The position numbers were made by a program, and so were the translations under genes. DNA of 64,000 nucleotides, from contig CM060709.1 in NCBI GenBank assembly GCA_030686995.1, positions 308,736,857 to 308,800,856 of the forward strand, in the 5' to 3' direction. Of this stretch, positions 34,056-47,176 are shown in pieces. The stretch comes from Artemisia argyi. Taxonomy: Eukaryota; Streptophyta; Magnoliopsida; Asterales; Asteraceae. The notes under the pieces were generated by a model. The model had not been told where the DNA came from. It worked only from the letters and a program-made list of their open reading frames with translations, and searched no databases. Numbering within the stretch: the stretch's first letter is position 1; each line of letters opens with the position of its first letter.

Positions 34056-34428
34056 AAAAACAACAAAACAGATCGTAACGTTTTCTGATTCGGTTTTCTT
34101 TTAAGGTGATTCTTAAAGAAAAACGATTTTGGTAAACGAAACGATACCAAAAATATTTTCCAAAAGTTTTTAACCCATACACAAAAACATCCGTCTTTTC
34201 TTGTGAATAATAATTCTACATAAAAATAAACCGTCGAAAACCAAGACAGAACACCTTCCAACTGGGGGTGTGAACAAATAAGTTCCCAAATCAAAAAGAT
34301 TAAAACTTACCTTTGTATCCTTGTGTGTGGTGTACCTTTTCTAAAGAAGCCACTCACTTGTGATTATTGGTTTAAGTTCACTGTGGTTTTGTCTCGACTT
34401 TGTTTTGATTGATTTCTGTTCCTAGTGC
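33869..34428 (+). other. Gypsy-B leader
   Basis: Untranslated leader with a 43-base A run at 34009-34052. Confidence 0.7.
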
Positions 34429-37400
34429 ATGCGCACTCGTTCTTCTAGGTCTACTAGCCCATTACGTGAGCTTGTACGAAAACCTAGAAGACCTCGTAGA
34501 CGTTCAGCACCAACAGTCGGATCTGAGATCCGTACTGTTGCCACACCCACTGTCACCATGGCGGAAGACCGTCCCATGTGTGAACTTCTCCAAGCACCCA
34601 TCGAGGGTTACGGAGATGCCATTATTGTCCCAGCCATCGTGGCTGATAGTTTTGAGCTCAAAACCGGGTTACTCAATCTTGTGACCTCAAGTCAATTCTA
34701 CGGTTTTGAGAGGGACGATCCTCATGCTCATATTCGATGGTTCAATAAAATCACATCAACCATCAAGTACAAAAATGTCCCGTGTGAAGCAATAAAACTT
34801 CTTCTCTTCCCATTCTCATTGGAGGGACAAGCCCGGATTTGGCTTGAAAAACAACCTCCACGATCTATTGAGACTTGGGAAGATCTTGTCAAAAAGTTTG
34901 TGAATGAATTCTTCCCACCTTCCAAGACTACGAGTCTTAAGAACGAAATCACCAAGTTCACTCAAAAATACGATGAATCTTTTGGTGAAGCGTGGGATCG
35001 TTTCAAAGAATTACTTCGCAAGTGTCCACATCATGGTTTCTCTGAGTTGATGCAACTCGATACGTTTTACAATGGCGTGAGCCAAGCTGATCAGGATTCA
35101 CTCAATGCCTCCGCGGGAGGTAACTTTTTGAGTAAAACCACAAAAGAAGCTTTGCAAATCATAGAAAACAAGTCTAAGGTCCGCTCTACACGAAGCAAAC
35201 CGATTGTTTCCCAAATTAATGCGGGTCCTTCCACTTCATCTTCTGTGAGTCAATCTAGCACGGATGCTAAGATTGACAAGCTCACTGAAGCGATCCAAGC
35301 TTTGGTTCTCGCCCAAACAAAGAAAGTCTCATTTCCACAACATCCTCCACCTGCTGAGGTTAAAAAAGTGGAAGTCTGTGTAACTTGTGGTGGGCCGCAT
35401 GCCTACTACAATTGCACAGCTACTGATGGTACCCCATATGAAGCTCATGCTGTAGCTGGGTCCCAAAATCAAGGAGGCAATCAATATCGCCCTCCTATGG
35501 ACCCTAGCTATCGTCCTCAACATCATTATCCTGGACCTCCTGGTTTTAATCAAAACGAAAATGTCCAAAACCGTGGCCAAAATCAAAATAGAGCGAACCA
35601 AGGTTATCAAAACCAAGGTTATCAAAACCAAAGTAACTTCAATCAGGGCCACGGTTTTCACAATCAAAACCAAGGATTCCAAAATCAAGGTTTCCAACAA
35701 CAAAATCAAGGAAACTTTAATCAGAACCAAGGTCAGGGTAATTTCAATCCGGGATATTTTCATGGAAACAACAACCCTAATCAGGGTAATTTTCAAAATC
35801 AAGGTCCAAATCCGAACAATCGAGCTCCAAATATTCCTAATCCGAATCAAGCCATTGTTCCAACCGGGCCTTCATCTGACGAGTTGTTGAAACAATTCAT
35901 GAAGTCCCAAGAAGAGTTGAACAAGTTGCTGGTCAGCCAGATTTCTGACATCAAGAAGTCTTTAAATGATCGACCCTCGGGCTCAGGTACTACTTTACCG
36001 AGCAACACGATCGCTAACCCGAGGGGCGATGCTAAGGCGATCACAACACGAAGTGGTGCTTCATATGATGAACCCGCGATTCCTACTACCTCTTCTTCCT
36101 CCCCTCCAAAGGTAGTGAATCGTGAACCTGAGGTGACAAAGGACAAAGTGCAAAATCCTAGCCCACGAAGTACAGCACACGTCCAACCTCAGGTTATTCC
36201 TGAAATCAGATGTAAGCCTGGAGTTGTCTTTGAACCACCAGAAACTCCAGTGGACAGCCCTAAATCCAAAACTTCTATTCCCTATCCATCACGTCTCAGT
36301 GAACAAAAGCTCCGCGAAAAAGCTAATCACCAAATGGATAAATTTTTCCAAATCTTCCAAGATTTGCATTTTGATATCAGCTTCGCGGATGCTATTCTCT
36401 TGATGCCTAAGTTTGCATCGACAATCAAAAATCTGTTGAGTAATAAAGAAAAATTATTTGAGATGGCAAGAACTCCTCTGAATGAGAACTGCTCTGCGGT
36501 TCTTTTGAAAAAGCTTCCTGAAAAGCTTGGAGATCCCGGGAAATTCCTCATTCCTTGTACTTTCCCGGGTATGGTTGATTGCTTCGCCCTGGCCGATCTA
36601 GGTGCTAGCATCAACCTGATGCTATATTCTGTGTGGAAGAAACTCTCTCTTCCCGAACTTACCCCCACGTGCATGACTTTAGAGCTTGCCGATCGTTCGA
36701 TTTCTCGTCCCATCAGAATTGCCGAGGACGTATTCGTTAAAGTGGGGAAGTTCCATTTTCCGGCAGATTTTGTGATTGTTGACTTTGATGCCGATTCTAG
36801 GGTCCCTCTCATTCTTGGGCGGGGATTCCTTAGAACTGGGCGCGCTCTTATCGATGTATTTGAGCATGAGATCACATTACGTGTTGGAACGGAAGCCATA
36901 ACCTTCAACCTAAATCAAACTTCGAGATACTCCTCCAATTATGATTGTGAGTCGGTGAATCAAATTGATGTCATCGATGTTGCTGCTGAGGAGTATGCTC
37001 AAGAGATTTTAGGTTTCATTGATGATTCTTCGAGTGAAAACCTCACTCAGTCTTCTCACCCCATCATAGCCAATTCTTCTCCTTCCCTCACTCCGTTTGA
37101 GGGAAGTGACTTCATCTTAGAAGAAATGGAGGCGTTTCTCAAAAGTGATTCGATTCCCGATGGAGTCGATAACCAAGAGATCGACCTCGAGAGGGATATT
37201 CTCATGCTTGAAAAATTGTTAAACGAAGATCCCTCTCCTCTTCCTGTTCTACCACAACAACTTCATAAAGAGGAGGTCAAAAATGTTGAGAAAACTGATG
37301 ACTTTCCCGAGGTTGAACTTAAGGACTTGCCGCCTCATCTTGAATATGCATTTCTGGAGGGTGATGATAAATTACCCGTCATAATTGCCAAAGACTTAAG

Positions 37401-40227
37401 TGATGAGGAAAAGGCTGCTCTCATAAAGGTTTTGAAGTCTCATAAACAAGCAATTGCTTGGCGTCTCTCCGACATAAAGGGCATTGACCCTGAATTTTGT
37501 ACACACAAGATTTTAATGGAGGACGACTTCAAACCTGCAGTCCAACAACAAAGAAGGGTGAATCCAAAAATTCACGAGGTTATCAAACAAGAGGTTTTAA
37601 AACTTCTTGATGCCGGATTGATTTACCCTATCTCGGACAGTCCTTGGGTCAGCCCAATCCATTGTGTTCCAAAAAAGGGTGGCATTACTGTTGTCACAAA
37701 TGAGGAAAATGAGTTAATTCCAACTCGTTTGGTTACGGGTTGGCGCGTCTGTATTGATTATCGTAAGCTAAATGACGCCACCCGTAAAGATCATTTTCCT
37801 CTGCCCTTTATGGATCAGATGCTCGAGAGATTAGCGGGGAATGAGTATTATTGCTTCCTCGATGGTTTCTCGGGTTACTTTCAGATTCCCATTGATCCGC
37901 AAGACCAAGAAAAGACCACTTTCACGTGCCCCTATGGAACTTTCGCATATAAACGTATGCCATTTGGCTTATGTAATGCTCCGGGCACGTTTCAAAGATG
38001 TATGATGGCCATTTTTTCCGACATGATCGGAAAAACTATGGAGGTCTTCATGGACAATTTTTCGGTCATTGGGGATTCGTTTCAGACATGTCTCTCCCAT
38101 TTAGACAATATGCTAAAACGTTGTGAAGACACAAAATTGTGTCTAAATTGGGAGAAAAGTCACTTTATGGTCAAAGAGGGCATTGTCCTCGGCCATAAAA
38201 TTTCAAAAAACGGGATTGAGGTTGATCGTGCCAAAGTGGACGTCATTGCAAAATTGCCTCATCCCACGACTGTGAAAGGTGTTAGGAGCTTTTTGGGTCA
38301 CGCCGGCTTTTACCGTAGGTTTATTCAAGATTTTTCTAAAATCGCCCGGCCTATGACCCATCTCCTCGAAAAGGATGCTCCTTTTATCTTCTCCCCTGAG
38401 TGCATCGAAGCCTTTGAAACATTAAAGAAAAGGCTTACCGAGGCACCGATTCTTGTTGCCCCCGATTGGGACTTGCCCTTTGAGCTCATGTGTGATGCTA
38501 GTGATTATGCTATTGGGGCAGTCTTGGGGCAACGAAAAACAAAACATTTTCAGCCTATACACTATGCCAGCAAGACTATGACCGAGGCTCAAAGCCATTA
38601 CACCACCACTGAAAAAGAATTATTAGCTGTGGTGTATGCTTTTGAAAAATTCCGGCCATACTTGATCCTGACAAAAAGCATAGTGTATACGGATCACTCG
38701 GCTTTGAAGTACCTTTTTGCAAAACAAGATGCAAAGCCGAGACTTCTACGTTGGGTTCTCCTCCTTCAGGAATTTGATATCATTATTTGTGATAAAAAGG
38801 GAGCTGAGAACCTAGCTGCTGATCATCTCTCCCGTTTGGAAAACCCCCATCAAGATGTTTTCGAGAGGAAAGAAATTAATGAAACATTCCCTTTCGAAAC
38901 ACTCAATGCGGTTGCCTTTCGTGGAGATTCTGTTACCCCTTGGTTTGCCGATTTTGCAAACTACCTTGCGGGTAACTTCATTGTGAAAGGGATGTCGTCC
39001 CAACAGAAAAATAAGTTCTTTAAAGATGTCAAACATTATTTCTGGGACGACCCCTACTTGTTCAAGATATGCGCGGATCAAGTCATCCGGCGGTGTGTAT
39101 ATGGTCAAGAAGCCACTGAAATTCTTAAGGCTTGCCATGCTGGTCCCACGGGGGGCCACCACAATCGAAATTACACCGCCAAAAAGGTGTTTGATTCCGG
39201 TTTCTTTTGGCCCACGATTTACAAGGATGCCCAAGAATTGGTCAAATCCTGTGACGCTTGTCAACGTCACGGGAATATCTCACAAAAGAATGAAATGCCA
39301 CAAAATGCAATTCAAGTTTGTGAAATATTTGACGTTTGGGGCATTGACTTTATGGGGCCATTCCCGTCATCTCATGGAAACAAGTATATACTCATGGCAG
39401 TTGACTATTTGTCAAAATGGGTCGAATCAAAAGCTTTACCCACAAATGATGCCCGAGTAGTTGTGAAGTTTTTGAAAGCTCTCTTTGCTCGATTTGGAAC
39501 TCCACGTGCTATAATTAGTGATCGTGGTACGCATTTTTGCAATGACAAATTCGATAAAGTCATGCAAAAGTATGGTGTAACTCACCGTCTTTCTACTGCG
39601 TACCACCCTCAAACAAGTGGACAAGTAGAAGTTTCCAATCGAGGCATAAAGAGAATATTTGAAAGAACCGTTGGGGAAAATCGTGCATCTTGGTCGGATA
39701 AATTAGATGATGCACTTTGGGCTTTCCGTACAGCGTATAAAACACCCATTGGGTGTACGCCTTATAAACTTGTGTACGGGAAAGCGTGCCATCTTCCGAT
39801 CGAGCTTGAGCATAAAGCCTATTGGGCTCTCAAGCATGCCAATTTCGACCTCAAAACTGCGGGTGATCATAGGAAAGTTCAACTCAATGAATTAAATGAA
39901 CTTCGTGATCAAGCTTACGAGAACTCTTTGATCTACAAAGAAAAGACAAAGAAGATTCATGACTCCAAAATCAAAAACCGCGTTTTCAACGTTGGTGATC
40001 GAGTCCTTCTTTTCAACTCTAGACTCAAGATCTTCTCGGGAAAGCTCAAAACACGATGGATTGGTCCATTCACTATCGTTAAGGTTTATCCTTATGGCAC
40101 CGTCGAATTATCACAAAATGACGTACCTAATTTTAAAGTGAATGGACATCGTCTAAAGCACTACTTTGGAGAGGACATACCATCCATGGTTGTCCCGGAT
40201 CTCCAAACTTTCCCCAAGGACAATTAA
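34429..40227 (+). CDS. Gypsy-B gag-pol polyprotein (1932 aa), substituted RT active site
   Basis: One unbroken frame from ATG 34429. Gag domain at about residues 85-260 ([60 protein letters not shown]). Zinc knuckle [13 protein letters not shown] from residue 317, then an Asn/Gln/Gly repeat tract (about 365-475). Protease with ADLGAS (Asp723). RT about 1010-1260: [33 protein letters not shown] and catalytic box FMDN, where the second Asp is Asn1210 (AAT at 38056-38058). RNase H about 1350-1470 ([25 protein letters not shown]). Integrase with HH-CC finger and Asp1640, Asp1698, Glu1734 (DX35E). No chromodomain is seen. The intact 5.8-kb frame is remarkable, but the Asn should cripple polymerisation. 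Confidence 0.95.
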   Translation: MRTRSSRSTSPLRELVRKPRRPRRRSAPTVGSEIRTVATPTVTMAEDRPMCELLQAPIEGYGDAIIVPAIVADSFELKTGLLNLVTSSQFYGFERDDPHAHIRWFNKITSTIKYKNVPCEAIKLLLFPFSLEGQARIWLEKQPPRSIETWEDLVKKFVNEFFPPSKTTSLKNEITKFTQKYDESFGEAWDRFKELLRKCPHHGFSELMQLDTFYNGVSQADQDSLNASAGGNFLSKTTKEALQIIENKSKVRSTRSKPIVSQINAGPSTSSSVSQSSTDAKIDKLTEAIQALVLAQTKKVSFPQHPPPAEVKKVEVCVTCGGPHAYYNCTATDGTPYEAHAVAGSQNQGGNQYRPPMDPSYRPQHHYPGPPGFNQNENVQNRGQNQNRANQGYQNQGYQNQSNFNQGHGFHNQNQGFQNQGFQQQNQGNFNQNQGQGNFNPGYFHGNNNPNQGNFQNQGPNPNNRAPNIPNPNQAIVPTGPSSDELLKQFMKSQEELNKLLVSQISDIKKSLNDRPSGSGTTLPSNTIANPRGDAKAITTRSGASYDEPAIPTTSSSSPPKVVNREPEVTKDKVQNPSPRSTAHVQPQVIPEIRCKPGVVFEPPETPVDSPKSKTSIPYPSRLSEQKLREKANHQMDKFFQIFQDLHFDISFADAILLMPKFASTIKNLLSNKEKLFEMARTPLNENCSAVLLKKLPEKLGDPGKFLIPCTFPGMVDCFALADLGASINLMLYSVWKKLSLPELTPTCMTLELADRSISRPIRIAEDVFVKVGKFHFPADFVIVDFDADSRVPLILGRGFLRTGRALIDVFEHEITLRVGTEAITFNLNQTSRYSSNYDCESVNQIDVIDVAAEEYAQEILGFIDDSSSENLTQSSHPIIANSSPSLTPFEGSDFILEEMEAFLKSDSIPDGVDNQEIDLERDILMLEKLLNEDPSPLPVLPQQLHKEEVKNVEKTDDFPEVELKDLPPHLEYAFLEGDDKLPVIIAKDLSDEEKAALIKVLKSHKQAIAWRLSDIKGIDPEFCTHKILMEDDFKPAVQQQRRVNPKIHEVIKQEVLKLLDAGLIYPISDSPWVSPIHCVPKKGGITVVTNEENELIPTRLVTGWRVCIDYRKLNDATRKDHFPLPFMDQMLERLAGNEYYCFLDGFSGYFQIPIDPQDQEKTTFTCPYGTFAYKRMPFGLCNAPGTFQRCMMAIFSDMIGKTMEVFMDNFSVIGDSFQTCLSHLDNMLKRCEDTKLCLNWEKSHFMVKEGIVLGHKISKNGIEVDRAKVDVIAKLPHPTTVKGVRSFLGHAGFYRRFIQDFSKIARPMTHLLEKDAPFIFSPECIEAFETLKKRLTEAPILVAPDWDLPFELMCDASDYAIGAVLGQRKTKHFQPIHYASKTMTEAQSHYTTTEKELLAVVYAFEKFRPYLILTKSIVYTDHSALKYLFAKQDAKPRLLRWVLLLQEFDIIICDKKGAENLAADHLSRLENPHQDVFERKEINETFPFETLNAVAFRGDSVTPWFADFANYLAGNFIVKGMSSQQKNKFFKDVKHYFWDDPYLFKICADQVIRRCVYGQEATEILKACHAGPTGGHHNRNYTAKKVFDSGFFWPTIYKDAQELVKSCDACQRHGNISQKNEMPQNAIQVCEIFDVWGIDFMGPFPSSHGNKYILMAVDYLSKWVESKALPTNDARVVVKFLKALFARFGTPRAIISDRGTHFCNDKFDKVMQKYGVTHRLSTAYHPQTSGQVEVSNRGIKRIFERTVGENRASWSDKLDDALWAFRTAYKTPIGCTPYKLVYGKACHLPIELEHKAYWALKHANFDLKTAGDHRKVQLNELNELRDQAYENSLIYKEKTKKIHDSKIKNRVFNVGDRVLLFNSRLKIFSGKLKTRWIGPFTIVKVYPYGTVELSQNDVPNFKVNGHRLKHYFGEDIPSMVVPDLQTFPKDN

Positions 40228-40383
40228 ATTCGGGGATCGAGTCAAGCTAGCGACTCGGTGAACAAAAATTAGCAACATACACGGGTTTTCACCCGCATTT
40301 CTGATTTCTTTCTACTTTCTACCACCCTAGTGTGGGGGAATGGCCAACCCCCCGCTAATTTGAAAATGTATATATGTGTATAT

Positions 40384-40423
<40 letters not shown>

Positions 40424-41107
40424 TGTGTGATTGTATGTACAGATAAATAAAGTGAAAAATGCAAAACATAATTCCACAGTTAGATTCGAATCTTGGCTTT
40501 TTACGTTCATAGCTTCGGCATAATAGCCGGGACTTTGAATATTGAGGACAATATTCATTTCTAAGTGTGGGGGGGAAATTCTAGCGAATTTTATCGCAAA
40601 ATACTTTCAAATACCCCCATTTTTCAAAAATTTTTCACTTTATCTCAAAATTTTTGTGGTAATCAGTCCGCCTTGTCTAAGCGACACAAGGGATTGGCTA
40701 GTCCAGGAGCAAACGGCTCTTGGTAAAGACAACTCAAATCCGTTCACGGCTTGCAATTTGCCCAAAATTGTCCGGTTCCTCAACTCCCCAAAAACAAATG
40801 AGTTGGCTAGCCCGCAAGATTATGGCTTGTGGTAAAGGCCGTGGAAAAACCATAATTGGTAATCAGCTCACCAAGATGTTGACTATTCCATCAAGAGTTG
40901 GCTAGTTCAGAAGCAAACGGCTTTTGGTAAAGACTAATCAAATCCGTTGACAGCTGGTGGTTTGCTCAAAATCACACGGTTATCAGGTGTGCCACAGTTC
41001 TTACACCTGGCTACTCCAGAAGTGATGGCTTTTGGTAAAGAGTTTAAAATCCATCAAGTTTTTCTCAAAAGATTGCTAGGGACTAGCAATAGCTTAGTGT
41101 GGGGGAT
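40228..41107 (+). other. Gypsy-B region between pol and 3' LTR
   Basis: Non-coding, with a 35-base A run at 40387-40421, a block repeated about every 100 bases (40694-41060) and the polypurine tract at 41096-41107. Confidence 0.8.
40694..41060 (+). repeat. Four-copy degenerate array in Gypsy-B
   Basis: Units start TTGGCTAG or CTGGCTA at 40694, 40803, 40898 and 41007 (steps of 109, 95 and 109). Each continues with -CAGAAGCAAACGGCTTTTGGTAAAGAC-like sequence. Confidence 0.8.
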
Positions 41108-44100
41108 TGATGAGTGCTCAAACACTCATCATTTTTACCGTATCTGGACTGCCAAAACATCCAAAAACACCCAAAAATGCATCAAAATACACAATTTATT
41201 CCAAAAGTGTGTTTTATATGTTTTAGATGCAAAATGTTTGAAAACAAATGAAAAACGAACAAAGTTTGCACAATTGGCAGTTTCAGTCCCTCAAGTTTCA
41301 AAATTTGGCAAAACTAGTCCCTGGAAGTTTAAAACAAAAGAAAAGTCAACTCAAGGCAAAGAAAAGTCAAAAATTATCAAAATAAGTCCTTGGGTAATAA
41401 AGTTTGAGAAAATTACACTTTTACCCCTTAAAATCCAAAATTGACAAAAATGGTCCCTGGAGTTTTGGAAATTGACAGATTTGATCCCGGGTGGAATAAT
41501 TTTGAATGAAAAATCATCTAGGGTCCTTGAAAAATCATAAATTGTCAAAAATAATCCTTTGGTGTGAGTTTGAGGAAATTACAACATTGGTCCCTCAATT
41601 TTGGAAACTTGTCATTTATGGCCCTCGGGAATTTCAAAAGAGCAAAAATTACATTTATGGTCCATGGGAATTCAGACTTGGCAAATTACACCCTTGGGAT
41701 ATTTTGGAAACATGGCAAAACACACCCCTCAATGTTCGGTAAATTACATGAATGGTCCTTGTGATTTAAGAGTTACCAAAACCAAACGGACCTAAATTAC
41801 TTAAACAAATCCAAAACCAAACCCACCTGGTCCATCAAACACCCTCAGCCCACCCAACTCCAGGCCCATTCACCTTCAGCCCACCGTTTAAACTAACACC
41901 CCAGGTTTGACCCGCGTTGACCCCCAACCTTTCCTTCCCACTTCCCAGTCAAACGAAGTCAAACCCCCCTCCAACTTGCTACCTGCTCCCCCCCTCCACC
42001 TCAGCACACCATCCCTCCCCCTTGACTCTTAAGCTAAGCTCCAAAACATTTTAATTGTTCTCCTTTCCCCCACTCAACCTCAGTCTGACAAATGAAGAAA
42101 AAATTGGCGCCAAAAGACTTTTAAAGGTCAAGATTGTTGATTGGTAATCCAAGGGCTCAGAAGGCAGATGGGATTCACTCATTAGGGTTTCAAAACCCTA
42201 ATGGTTCCAGTATAAGAAGAAAAAGATGCACCAGTGATCAGTGTGTTTTTTTTGGCTTATTTTGTAATTTTTCACTTATTGTAAAATTTAAATTCCAAGT
42301 AATTTTTAGCTTTTAAGTTGTATTCTAAGTCTTATCAGTGTAATCATCAACTTTCTATTTGAATGAAATCCAAGTTTTCCTTTTAAATTCAACTTCTTTA
42401 TATTTCATTGAAAATCTGAGGGTGGCATGAATTAATGATCAGCACTTGTTCCTATTGTTCCATAAGCTCATATGTGGTCTCATTTAAGTTTATGTAAGAT
42501 ATTTTGAGCATTAAGCCTTTTCCAGTATCAAGTTTCAAATAGCCAAAGAAAAATAAATTAGAAAGAAAAAAAAATAAAACAAGAAGAAAAGTGAGCAGTG
42601 ATGGATTGTAGCTGAGCTTGGATGGAAATGGGTTAATAGAGGTCTGTGGAGACCATTTAGGATTGGTTCTAGTCCTTGGTTCTTTGATTTCAAGTGGGCA
42701 CTCTTGTAAGCCATTTCCTTAATTTTTGGTATTTTACTGTTTATATAGTTAAATGCTTTAGTCTTTGTTGTTTCTTACCTGATTTGTGTTGTTTAATGTT
42801 AGTATAACCTAAAATAAGTAGCTTGTTTATTGTTTTTGAAAGTTGATTAGTTTTCTAAAAATCAGTCAAGTAGTGTAAACTTGAATTCTGAGTTCTTTTG
42901 TTGTTATTATTGCTTATTTGTGTTCAAATAGATCCATTATATTGGTGTGATAGAGTATGTATCAGATTAGAGGTTTATTTCATAGAGTTGTTTTGAAAAT
43001 CACCAAGTGAGTCCATATAAAGGGGTGTTTGGATCAGTGGATTCATCCACTAAATCCTAAGTTGTGGTTGGTATTTGTGATTTAGAAACATTACTCAGGT
43101 CTGTTTGTGCTTGAATAAACCCTCAAATTGGACCCTAGTAACTTAAAAGTCAAAATGGCAAAGTTCCACCACCACAGTTAACTGTGGTGGTTTTTGGAGT
43201 CCCAAACCTTTTCATTTCAATAGATAAGTTGAAGTTTTAAAATAATTCAGTCTAAATACAACCCACAAACATGATTTAAGGCAATTAAATCATTCCCAAG
43301 TTCATAAAAGTCAAAGAACACCAAAACCATAAAAAGTCAAAAGCAGTCCAAATTGATTTTGAGCAATCTTTGAAGGTTTGTAATTTGTTGTGTTTTAGGT
43401 TTTAGGGTCTGATATTTGGTGTGCTTAATCTCTGCTACTTTGTTAATTTTTGAGAATTTTATCAAATTTTTAGAATTTGGTTTGGTGGGTCCCACAAGGC
43501 CACAAAGTGACCTGCAGGGCATACAGCTCCCCTGCACATCAGACACCACCTTCACACCACCACCTTTTGTGGTGGTTTGTGACCACTACAGTGGTCCTTG
43601 TCACTTAATTTTAGTTCCCATCAACCCTCCTCCTACCAGGGAGTAGCTTTGAACCTTTTGTTTGACCCCTAAGTCTGTGGACCCCACCTTATTTGGCTCC
43701 TCATCTCTGTCCCATAACTGCATCAGTCACAATAAGTTAAGGGCTTAATTAAGCTTTTTAGCTTATTCTGGCCTCTTTTGCTGATTGTTATTTGCTTATT
43801 ATTGTTCCTAAGACTCAGAGAAACCAAGTTTAATCAGTGTGGACCCCACATTTCACCATTTGAGCTAAAAACACTCCACAGTCAACAAAAGTCAACTGTG
43901 GGTGTAATAAGCACTTAAATTGCTTATTCCTTGGGTTAAAACAAAAGTGTTTTTGTTAAATTTAGTTGTTTTTAGCTTATTATCAGTTTAGAAAAAGAAA
44001 AAAATAAAAAAAAAACCAATTTTAAAAATAGTGATAGCTTCTATTTAATAGAATTTATCAATTTAATTTTCTTTTTAATTAATTTCTAAGTAATATATCA

Positions 44101-45011
44101 CTTTTATATTTTTAGAAATTATATTTTAGGTTAAAATAATTTTACAAATTTTTCCAGATTTTTATTTTGTCATTTAGTGGTATTTCTAATTAATTTTAGT
44201 TTAATTTAGTTTTAATTAATCTTAATCAATTAAATAGCAGAATTAGTTTTTATATAGTATAGCCTAGTTTTTATAATTTTTATAGCTTTTATTTTAGTTA
44301 AAACATTTTTATAAATTTTTCTAGAATTTTTACTGTTCATTTAATAGTTTTCATAAATTAAATAGTTTAATTAGATATTAATTAATAAATAGAATAATAA
44401 TTAGTTACTTAATTTAGAAATACATAAAATTAACTTTTTATAATTTTTTAGATTCCCATGATGGTTAATTAGATTTATAAAATTTTTCTTAATTTTCTAA
44501 GTCTTTTAAGTATTTTTAATAATTCTAATTAGTTTAATTAGTATTAAATAGATGATTAGTAATTAATTAATAATAAATAATTAAATAGTGTAAAAATAAT
44601 TTTAATTTTTCTTAAAATTTTCTTTTATTATTAGGATTGTAAAAATATTAAATTTACACTTTTAACCCTTCCCATCCTTCAGTTGTACTTTTTGTTTTGT
44701 GCGTCTGTTTACGTTTTTTAATTAAAACGTACGTTTTTAGTTTTTAGCTCATATCTTTGTAATCTAAATTCCAGTAATCACTCACGTAGCTTTCCTAAGC
44801 TATATTTGTTAATAATTTCCAAATAATTCTGATCATAACCCTTTTCCTGTGAATAATTACCCGATCACAAATACGCCAAAGTTACAATTCACACTTCAAC
44901 GGGACTTAACGACCTGGTGATACCCTATATTACCCGGAGCATTGACCTAGGCTATTTGACTTTGTTGACCATTATTTGGTTAATATAAGTTAGGTGGTTC
45001 GGGCTCAATCA
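41108..45011 (+). repeat. Gypsy-B 3' LTR
   Basis: 3904 bp, collinear with the 5' LTR. It lacks a short TTTAGTTTAA unit and has a few homopolymer differences. Confidence 0.95.
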
Positions 45012-46880
45012 GGATACAAGTACACAAGACACATTTTGGGCTAGTTTTGTGGTAGATGAAGTTGAAAATGAAAATCCTATACCAGTCAACATAGAAAACA
45101 ATGACGATATGTATCAAATACCGGATCAAATACAAGATCCAGACTCACCAATTACACCACCAACATACAATTACGAACCTAACTCAGAAGAGGAAGAAGA
45201 AGCTACTTTTAGCTCATTAGAGAGCTCAGACGAAAGATATGATCATAGACCAGTACGAGGATTGAAAGGTTTAGCAGAAATCTACGAAACTGCACGTATA
45301 GTGGAAACACCAAGCTTATTTTTCACAGAAGAAGAACCCCATAACTATAAGGAAGCATCGACAGATAAGAGATGGATTGAGGCCATGAAATTAGAACGGG
45401 ATTCAATTAATAAGAATCACACATGGACCCTCACAACATTTCCAGAAAATCAGAAGGCAATAGGACTCAAATGGGTTTATAAGACCAAGAGAGATGCACA
45501 CGGAAAGATCATTAGATATAAAGCAAGATTAGTAGCAAAAGGTTATGTACAAGAACAAGGAATAGATTTCGATGAAGTGTTTGCACCAGTTGCTAGGATA
45601 GAGACAGTTCGTCTGATATTAGCACTAGCAGCATATCATGGTTGGCAAGTACACCACTTAGATGTAAAATCAGCATTTTTACATGGAGAATTGAAGGAGG
45701 AAGTCTATGTTACACAACCTGAAGGTTTCATTCAAGAAGGAAACCAAGGAAAAGTATACAAGTTAACTAAAGCTCTGTATGGCTTAAGACAAGCACCAAG
45801 ACCTTGGAACGTAAAGCTTGATCAAACCTTGAAGTCATTAGACTTTAAGAATGTAATCTTGACCAAGCAGTTTACACGAAGAGAAGTAAGACTTCTACAC
45901 TGATAGTTGGAGTATATGTAGATGATTTGATAATCACGGGAACTCCAAAGAAGGAAATAGACTTGTTCAAATCCCAGATGAAAGACAAATTCGAAATGAG
46001 CGACTTAGGATTGTTAGCTTATTACCTTCGGATAGAAGTTACACAGACAGGAGGAGAGATTAAAATCAAGCAAACAGGATACATTAATAAGATCTTGAAA
46101 GATACAAGTATGACGGACAGTAATGATACGAAGATACCTATGGATCCCGACACTAAGTTGGTCAAGGCGGAAGATGGAGAATCAGTTGACGCAACTTACT
46201 ACCGAAGCTTAATTGAAAGCCTTAGGTACTTACTGCATACAAGACCAGATCTTAGTTACTCAGTTGGACTACTCAGCAGATTTATGCAAGACCCGAAGGA
46301 TCATCACCTGAAGGCAGTGAAACAAGTAATCCAATATATCAAAGGAACAAAGGAGCATGGCATAATATACAAGAAAGAAGGAAGCTGCAAGATTATAGGT
46401 TACAACGATAGTAGTTATGGGATCAACACTGATCAAGGAAAAGGAACTACTGGAATCGTATTTTACTTTGGAGAGTCACCTATTACTTGGTGTACTCAGA
46501 AGCAACCTACAGTGGCACTATCATCATGTGAATCAGAATTCATGGCAGCTACTGGAGCAGCATGTCAAGCTTTGTGGTTAAAACGGCTACTTAGTGAATT
46601 GACTGGATGGCAAGAAAAAAGGATAACGCTTAGAGTTGACAACATATCAGCTATAGCACTCGTGAAGAACCCAATATTTCATGGAAGGAGCAAACACATA
46701 GACATTCGCTATCATTTCATTCAAGAATGTGTAGAGAATGGTCATATCAATGTGGAACACGTTACTGGAGAACTACAAAGGGCGGACATCTTAACAAAGG
46801 CCTTACCAAGACTGAAGTTCGTGACTATGCGACAAATGCTCGGAGTTCAAGACTTGGGTCGAAGCAACGATCAAGATTAA
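45012..46880 (+). pseudogene. Copia-1 reverse transcriptase and RNase H, frameshifted
   Basis: RT begins after an acidic linker: RWIEAMKLERDSINKNHTWT, LKWVYKTKRDAHGKIIRYKA, ARLVAKGYVQEQGIDFDEVF, HLDVKSAFLHGELKEEVY, ALYGLRQAPRPWN. A one-base deletion near 45852 shifts the frame to a TGA at 45901. The other frame carries VGVYVDDLIITG (catalytic YVDD intact) and continues through TRPDLSYSVGLLSRFMQDP to RNase H (NDSSYGINTDQGKGTTG; SSCESEFMAATGA; GRSKHIDIRYHFIQE) up to a stop at 46880, just before the polypurine tract. Confidence 0.9.
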
Positions 46881-46889
46881 GGAGGAGAA

Positions 46890-47176
46890 TGAAAAACTAT
46901 AATCTTGATATTGCTTCTTATTAAACTAGAAGGACCGAAGTTGTTAGATAGAAACTTAATAACCGATTAGTTAATTAAGTTAGTTATTTTCTGTAAATTG
47001 TGAAAGGGTATGTTGAATGGACACAACCCTTCCAACAGTCACGATGGTTCGAAAGACAACCATTCGTTTAGTATAAATACTCATGTACATGTAATGTTAC
47101 AAGTTTAGACCGATAATAGTTATTCAGATTTATTTACTTGCAATTTCAATATCGACTCTCACATTTGGGACCAACA
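46890..47176 (+). repeat. Copia-1 3' LTR
   Basis: 287 bp ending ATTTGGGACCAACA. The TATAAATA box is also present. The AAAAG duplication follows at 47177-47181. Confidence 0.92.

Larger units (their letters stand above)
29935..45011 (+). mobile_element. Gypsy-B: full-length Athila-type Ty3/gypsy element (15.1 kb)
   Basis: LTRs of 3911 bp (29935-33845) and 3904 bp (41108-45011), primer site TGGCGCCGCTGCCGGGGA at 33851-33868, polypurine AGTGTGGGGGAT before the 3' LTR, and duplication GGATA at 29930-29934 and 45012-45016. The long LTRs, tRNA-Asp-type primer site, undivided gag-pol frame and RT sequence are of Athila/Tat type. LTR pairs differ by about 15 substitutions plus short indels by eye, so it is one of the youngest insertions here. 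Confidence 0.95.
9133..47176 (+). mobile_element. Copia-1: Ty1/copia LTR retrotransposon interrupted by three later elements
   Basis: LTRs at 9133-9410 and 46890-47176, plus-strand gag, protease, integrase, reverse transcriptase and RNase H in copia order (integrase before RT), and the target duplication AAAAG on both sides. Its own sequence occupies 9133-12019, 28864-29934 and 45012-47176, about 6.1 kb. The reading frame resumes exactly across both breaks: protease to integrase over the GACAA duplication, and integrase to RT over GGATA. LTRs show about 5 substitutions in 274 aligned bases, making it one of the two oldest insertions here. A polypurine tract (GGAGGAGAA) precedes the 3' LTR. 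Confidence 0.93.

Noticed and set aside
35329..35850. Long minus-strand frame opposite Gypsy-B gag (and others at 36327-36908, 38812-39270)
   Set aside because: Antisense shadows of the gag-pol frame; composition follows the sense codons.
40387..40421. Poly(A) run as the tail of an inserted retroposon
   Set aside because: It lies inside Gypsy-B without target duplication and has no retroposon body next to it.
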